Assembly (NCBI GenBank): GCA_046330225.1
Contig: JAXLTD010000011.1
Location: 16,858 to 80,857, forward strand
Length of the DNA stretch: 64,000 nucleotides
Direction: 5' to 3'
DNA from: CANJIV01 sp046330225
Lineage (GTDB): Bacteria; Actinomycetota; Thermoleophilia; Solirubrobacterales; Solirubrobacteraceae
Positions 60,239-64,000 of this stretch are shown piece after piece (the stretch's first letter is position 1; each line of letters starts with the position of its first letter). A model generated the notes under the pieces. That model saw only the letters and a list, made by a program, of their open reading frames with translations, searched no databases and was not told the DNA's origin. Both the position numbers and the translations under genes were made by a program.

Positions 60239-61114
60239 CTAGCGGTTCGTCACGCGGAGCCCGCTGAAGCTGCACAGCAAGTTCCTGCCGCAGAAGCTGC
60301 GCAGGCGAATGCGCTTGAAGACGGTGCCGGTGCGGCGGAAGACGATCTCGTAGCGGGACCTGCGCTCATGCGGCCCTGGGGCGACGGCGAGCCGGAAGCG
60401 GTAGGACGTATGGGTCCGTGCGGCGAAGGTCGTGACGAGCTCGTCCGGCGAATACACCAGCGGCTTGACGAACGGCTGTGCGCTCTCGCGGAACCCGATT
60501 GTCTGAATCGTGCCGCGCCGGCGCAGCGTCCGCGAACCCGCGCGGAGCTCCAGCGTCAGAGGCCGCAGGTCGGCCGTGGCGCGGTTCATCTCGGGAAGGC
60601 TCCAGACGAGATCCTCGCCGAAGGGGTCTTGGTTGTGGTCCACGCGCACGCGCGAGAACCGCGGTCCCGTGGCCGGCGCGGACAGCGTGAGCGCCAGCGC
60701 GGTTGACGCCGTGCACGTGGGGGAGCCCCGCCGGTCCTCGAGCGAGTGCACCCAGCTGACGTGGATCGGCAGGGTCTGGGCCCGGTCGACGATGAGCCCG
60801 AACGTCGAGTCGATCGTCGGATCATCGGGGAGGGCGGTCGCCTTCCGGGGCCAGTCATCCATGTCCGCCTTCTTGATCCCGGCAGGCAGCGTGATCGTGC
60901 CAAAGGAGACGTTGAGCGGGTCTGGGATCCCGACCGCGACTCCGACCTCGTGCGTCGCCGTCGGCGTCGGCGCGTAGGCGTCACGGGCGAAGAGCTTGGC
61001 CGCAGGCACCGAACCGGGTGCGCACGGGCCGGAGGGCGCAGGGGCGGCGGCGTGCGCGGGAAGGGCCAGCCCGAATGCGCCGAGCCCGGCGGCGGCTGCG
61101 AGCCTGACGAGCAC
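60239..61114 (-). CDS. Hypothetical secreted protein
   Basis: A 291-residue protein with a signal peptide (LVRLAAAAGLGAFGLALPAHAA, cleavage near AHA-A). The mature part is beta-rich and repetitive in style. Two Cys occur early (GPCAPGS, SPTCTAS) and two late (RSFCGRNLLCSFSG). Segments such as VRVDHNQDPFGEDLVWSLP and TLELRAGSRTLRRRGTIQTIGF look like beta-sandwich strands. No enzymatic motif is recognised. It starts with GTG and follows attR, transcribed towards it. Probably an extracellular or periplasmic binding protein; function unknown. Confidence 0.65.
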   Translation of the reverse strand: MLVRLAAAAGLGAFGLALPAHAAAPAPSGPCAPGSVPAAKLFARDAYAPTPTATHEVGVAVGIPDPLNVSFGTITLPAGIKKADMDDWPRKATALPDDPTIDSTFGLIVDRAQTLPIHVSWVHSLEDRRGSPTCTASTALALTLSAPATGPRFSRVRVDHNQDPFGEDLVWSLPEMNRATADLRPLTLELRAGSRTLRRRGTIQTIGFRESAQPFVKPLVYSPDELVTTFAARTHTSYRFRLAVAPGPHERRSRYEIVFRRTGTVFKRIRLRSFCGRNLLCSFSGLRVTNR

Positions 61115-61353
61115 GGCCGCATGGTAGCGAGGTGCGGGCGGCTCAGGCCCGTTGCAGACGCCGCCTTGCAGCGTGTTCCAGAGGGCCCGTCCACGACCCG
61201 CGTCGAGGACTCAGGGCTTGCGCCCGGCGAGTCGGCGACGGCGTCCTGCACCCGGGGGCGCGAGGCGCGCGAGGTGCGTGCGGACACCGTGAGCAGGTCT
61301 CCGAGTCCGACGAGGGCAACAACCTCGCCGGACCCTTCGGCCCGCAGTTCTGC

Positions 61354-61836
61354 TCACCGCCACGCGTCGCGGCGCTGCGGCCTGATTTCGTTTGAGTACG
61401 TGGCGCGTTCCGTCCCTTGCGCTGGGCGACGCCGGCGCAGGCCGCGAGAGGCGAGCGTGATCGCCAGCCCGAGCACGACCAGCGCGAACAGCGGGTGCAG
61501 GCCGCCGAGCCATTTCACCGAGCTCGCCAGCGCGACCTGTGCGGTGCCGATCACCGCCAGCGCCAGCGAGAGCAGCATGTCGGTGCGCGGCAGGCGGGCG
61601 ACGACCGCCGCAGCGAGCAGGAGCATCTCGCCGGCATGCGCCGACCAGCCCGCGGACTTGTGCGCATCGAGGGCTCCTTGCCCTGCGCCGAAGATGTAGG
61701 CGCCGATCAGGTAGACCTGAACGATCACCGCAGCTGCAATCAGCACGGCGAGCGACAGGTGCAGCAGGGCCGCGGCGCGGCGGACCTTGCCCGGGGCGGC
61801 CGGCGCAGCCGGCGACTCAGTTGACCAGACGTTCAT
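61354..61836 (-). CDS. DUF6220-like four-helix membrane protein
   Basis: A 160-residue membrane protein with four helices (LLHLSLAVLIAAAVIVQVYLIGAYIFGAG, AGEMLLLAAAVVA, LLSLALAVIGTAQVALAS, LHPLFALVVLGLAITLA). The GQGALDAHKSAGWSAHAGE loop and GGLHPLFAL place histidines at helix ends, as in small cytochrome-like or DUF6220 proteins. Its ATG overlaps the glycosyltransferase stop by four bases, so it belongs to the TetR-glycosyltransferase operon. The function of DUF6220 proteins is unknown. Confidence 0.7.
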   Translation of the reverse strand: MNVWSTESPAAPAAPGKVRRAAALLHLSLAVLIAAAVIVQVYLIGAYIFGAGQGALDAHKSAGWSAHAGEMLLLAAAVVARLPRTDMLLSLALAVIGTAQVALASSVKWLGGLHPLFALVVLGLAITLASRGLRRRRPAQGTERATYSNEIRPQRRDAWR

Positions 61837-63053
61837 TGTGGGAGGAGCTCCTCGACGGCGTCGGCCGCGACGCCGGTGCCGCCCGCCTGGTTGAACGCTT
61901 GCGCGACGCGGGTCGCGCCCTCGCGCTTGGTGATGGCGTGATGGACGGCTTTGCGCAGCCGTGAATCGCTGAGGCGGTTGTGCGGCAGTCGGACGCCGGC
62001 GTCGCACACCTCGACGCGCCGGGCGACCTCGAACTGGTCGCGGCAGAACGGTACGGCGCAGACGGGCACGCCGGCCGCGAGCGCCTTCTGCGTGGTGCCT
62101 TGACCGCCATGCGAAACGACGCAGGCAGCGCGGGCGATGATTGGGGCGTGTGGGATGAAGCGCTCGACGCGGGCGTTGGCCGGGACGGTGAACGGGGCCG
62201 GGTCGTGGGCCGCGGTCGTGACGATGACGCAGAGGTCCTCGCCAGCGAGTGCGTTGAGCGCGGTGGTGATGAGCTTGTCGTCTCCCTGGCGTGCGGTTGA
62301 CGCGGTGACGAGCACGATGGGCCGCGTCTCGGCGCTGAGCCACGCCGGCGGTTCGGCCGGCGGCTCCCAGGTGGCCGGGCCGACGAGGCGGGCGCTGGCT
62401 GGCCAGTCGCGCCGGGGGTACTCGTATGGCTCGGCGGTGAACGCGATGAACCGCGCGGCCTTGAGGTACTGCTCGTCATAGCGGCGCAGCGGCCCCAGTC
62501 CGAGCCCGGCCCGGAGCGTGTTGCGCGGTGGCAGCTGCCCGGCCATCGCGCGGTCGTTGAGCCTCCAGCCGATGCGGTCCCGTGCGCGCCCGAGAACCCC
62601 GCGCGCAGGCCGGAGACCCAGCCCATAGACCGGCGCGTCGACCGAGCGGATGAGCGGCGGATAGGGGCAGTACTGCGCCCAGGGAAGCCCCGATGCCTCG
62701 GCCATGTACCCCGCGCCCTGGCAGCTGGCGTCGACGATCAGGCCGTCGGGCGCGACCTCCGCGATCGTTCTACGGAGATCGTCGATCTCGAGCTCTGCGC
62801 GCGCGGCAAGCGCGCTGAGCAGCCGCAGCGCGGCGCCGATCGGCGTTCGCGCCATCCAGTCGTCGATCTCGATCGCCTCGATGCCGGCGTCGATCGCCGC
62901 GGCGTCCAATCCGAGTGCTTCGAGCCGCCTGACTTCGGCGGCGCCCGTCCGCACGTGGACCTCGTGGCCACGACGCCGAAGCTCCAGCAGCAGCCCGATG
63001 GAGGGGAAGATGTCTCCTGCTGAGGACGACGTGTAGGCCAGCAGCCGCGCCAT
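61833..63053 (-). CDS. UDP-glycosyltransferase of the macrolide/antibiotic GT1 type
   Basis: A 406-residue GT-B enzyme. The N-terminal acceptor domain begins LAYTSSSAGDIFPSIGLLLELRRRGHEV and contains DGLIVDASCQGAGYMAE. The C-terminal donor domain has VLVTASTARQGDDKLI and the GT1 signature FIPHAPIIARAACVVSHGGQGTTQKALAAGVPVCAVPFCRDQ. These enzymes transfer a sugar to hydrophobic small molecules such as macrolides, flavonoids or sterols. Its start overlaps the TetR stop by one base (TAATG). Drug modification under TetR control is a reasonable guess; the sugar and acceptor are unknown. Confidence 0.9.
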   Translation of the reverse strand: MARLLAYTSSSAGDIFPSIGLLLELRRRGHEVHVRTGAAEVRRLEALGLDAAAIDAGIEAIEIDDWMARTPIGAALRLLSALAARAELEIDDLRRTIAEVAPDGLIVDASCQGAGYMAEASGLPWAQYCPYPPLIRSVDAPVYGLGLRPARGVLGRARDRIGWRLNDRAMAGQLPPRNTLRAGLGLGPLRRYDEQYLKAARFIAFTAEPYEYPRRDWPASARLVGPATWEPPAEPPAWLSAETRPIVLVTASTARQGDDKLITTALNALAGEDLCVIVTTAAHDPAPFTVPANARVERFIPHAPIIARAACVVSHGGQGTTQKALAAGVPVCAVPFCRDQFEVARRVEVCDAGVRLPHNRLSDSRLRKAVHHAITKREGATRVAQAFNQAGGTGVAADAVEELLPQ

Positions 63054-63619
63054 TACGGCGCTCCTTTCGTTGCAGTCACCATCTCGACCACGATGCGCTC
63101 GGCCGTCGGGCGGCCAAGCCCCATGTCGCGGCGCAGCAGCTTCCAGACCTGAATGTCCGTGGCGACGATCAGCGCCACGAGCCGGCGCTCGCGCGCGGCC
63201 CGCGAGAGACCCCCGAGGAGTGGCGCGAACGTGCGCTCCACCCAGTTGCGGTGCCAAGCCCGGCCGCTGTCGGCCATCTCGCGAACGGTGGGAATCCGCT
63301 CCTCCTGCGCGAGCAGGCGCAGCGTCGCGTCGCCGTGCAGCTCGTAGGAGTCATACAGCAGGCGGACCGCCTCCCTGACATCGCCGACCGGGGCGCCGTC
63401 GCGCCGAGCGCCCTCCGGGATCGCCATCCACGCCCACGCAGCCACGAACAGCGCGTCCTTTGTCCCGAAGCGAGCGTGCAGCGTCTGGACCGTCACTCCC
63501 GCATCAGCCGCGATGTCCGCCAGCCGGACGCTCTCATACGGCCGCTCAGCGAACTGCCGCCACGCGGACTCGAGAATCCGCTCGCGCGTCGCCGCCGCCG
63601 CTGCTGCTCGCGCGACCAT
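63053..63619 (-). CDS. TetR-family transcriptional regulator
   Basis: A 188-residue regulator (start ATG 63619; an in-frame GTG at 63655 would add 12 residues). The N-terminal helix-turn-helix reads TRERILESAWRQFAERPYESVRLADIAADAGVTVQTLHARFGTKDALFVAA, a standard TetR_N domain. The C-terminal ligand domain contains QEERIPTVREMADSGRAWHRNWVERTFAPLLGG. It heads the operon with the glycosyltransferase and DUF6220-like genes and probably represses its own operon, released by the glycosyltransferase's substrate. Confidence 0.88.
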   Translation of the reverse strand: MVARAAAAAATRERILESAWRQFAERPYESVRLADIAADAGVTVQTLHARFGTKDALFVAAWAWMAIPEGARRDGAPVGDVREAVRLLYDSYELHGDATLRLLAQEERIPTVREMADSGRAWHRNWVERTFAPLLGGLSRAARERRLVALIVATDIQVWKLLRRDMGLGRPTAERIVVEMVTATKGAP

Positions 63620-63782
63620 CCGGTACCTGCGACGTGGGGCTGCCTCGGCGCGCACTTGAGTTGATGCACCATAAGGTCAATATGACGCCGCCGTCAACCC
63701 CGCCGCCTCATAGCCGCCCGTTCCGCCCCACCCGCCCGCTCGACCGAGCCAGGCAGGCGCCAGCTCCCAAACAAATGGAAGA

Positions 63783-63805
63783 CGGTTCGAGTCCGGGTCT
63801 CGCCA
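63783..63805 (+). mobile_element. Third copy of the tRNA-Phe 3' end (att-like site)
   Basis: Twenty-three bases identical to the T-arm and acceptor 3' end of the tRNA-Phe at 42248-42270. The remainder of a tRNA is absent, so this is a residual attachment site. It marks the outer end of the second segment and probably the original chromosomal junction. Confidence 0.75.
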
Positions 63806-63907
63806 TGTCCCGGAGGCGAAGGCCGGCACGCCGCCGCTGCGACGGAGGCAGCCCGAGAGCCCGGAGATCGTCATCGGCTCGTCACATTCTTCCGTCAGGC
63901 TGAGGGA

Positions 63908-64000
63908 ATGAACTTCGCGACGCTCCGCCGTTCAGCGTGCCTCGCGGCCGCCCGCCGGCACACCGCCGACCGAGGCAGGAGGTGGCTCGTCAATGGCACC
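63908..64000 (+). CDS. Possible 5' end of a gene running off the window
   Basis: An ATG (63908) opens a frame of 31 codons to the end of the window (NFATLRRSACLAAARRHTADR...). GAGGGA lies just before the ATG, a plausible ribosome site. Too short to identify. Confidence 0.3.
   Translation, partial: MNFATLRRSACLAAARRHTADRGRRWLVNGT

Larger units (their letters stand above)
60113..63805. mobile_element. Second, integrase-less segment bounded by tRNA-Phe end repeats
   Basis: Between attR (60094) and a third copy of the tRNA end (63783-63805) lie a secreted-protein gene and a TetR-glycosyltransferase-DUF6220 operon. There is no recombinase, so the segment is either an older island remnant or one mobilised by the neighbouring integrase. 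GC content is closer to the chromosome than in the first island. The 239 bp at 61115-61353 show no convincing gene. Confidence 0.55.

Noticed and set aside
61115..61353. Possible gene in the gap between the secreted protein and DUF6220-like gene
   Set aside because: Frames here are Arg/Pro-rich with no ribosome site or recognisable motif.
63783..63805. Possible second tRNA-Phe gene
   Set aside because: Only the T-arm and acceptor 3' strand are present; there is no D-arm or anticodon arm upstream, so it is an attachment-site remnant.
63677..63874. Minus-strand frame with TWRDPDSNR
   Set aside because: This phrase arises when the T-arm of a tRNA is read on the opposite strand; here it reflects the third tRNA-end copy and not a protein.

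Overview
This window is very GC-rich bacterial chromosome with short intergenic gaps, many GTG/TTG starts and gene families common in Actinomycetota. A secreted protein at 18574-19293 has an N-terminus (NAVAYLALFVALGGSSYAA) followed by repetitive 'IKDRSLQGRDIKRESLTG'-type turns. I associate this architecture with Thermoleophilia (Solirubrobacterales: Solirubrobacter, Conexibacter, Patulibacter relatives). That order is an inference; no rRNA is present to confirm it.

Region 1 (1-42.1 kb) looks like ordinary core chromosome. It holds a truncated acyl-CoA carboxylase beta subunit, two divergent PhoD phosphatases and a sulfate assimilation operon (APS reductase, sulfite reductase, cysD, cysN) behind a striking AT-rich palindrome. 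An acyl-CoA carboxylase alpha subunit (biotin carboxylase plus biotin carrier), sucCD, a DtxR-type metalloregulator, a LysR regulator and an EamA exporter follow. Then come a DNA ligase, glycerate kinase, an amidase/holin-phosphatase pair, gpsA, a glucosyl-3-phosphoglycerate synthase/phosphatase pair, an MrfA-like helicase, small secreted cysteine proteins and a GMC oxidoreductase. Two sites between convergent genes carry paired palindromic repeats with an identical 72-nt period. A fragment repeating the sucD 3' end lies about 1 kb downstream of sucD.

Region 2 (42.2-60.1 kb) is a genomic island integrated at the 3' end of a tRNA-Phe gene. A 19-nt copy of the tRNA end lies at 60094-60112, just after a tyrosine integrase, with an excisionase-like HTH protein and a replication-initiator-like protein beside it. 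Base composition and codon use inside are visibly less GC-extreme. The cargo looks like a defence island: a DUF262/DUF1524 (GmrSD-like) nuclease; a translationally coupled pair of unknown proteins, one transglutaminase-like; a PLD-nuclease/SNF2 helicase coupled to an Eco57I-type adenine methyltransferase; an ApeA-like HEPN protein; and a divergent coupled pair that both look like PD-(D/E)XK nucleases.

Region 3 (60.1-63.8 kb) ends in a third copy of the tRNA-Phe 3' end (23 nt, 63783-63805), so islands appear to have accreted in tandem here. It carries a secreted protein and a tightly overlapping operon of a TetR regulator, a UGT-type glycosyltransferase and a DUF6220-like membrane protein, but no integrase. 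The most promising leads for an undescribed system are the coupled Mrr-like/PD-(D/E)XK pair next to the HEPN gene and the transglutaminase-like/135-residue pair next to the GmrSD-like gene.
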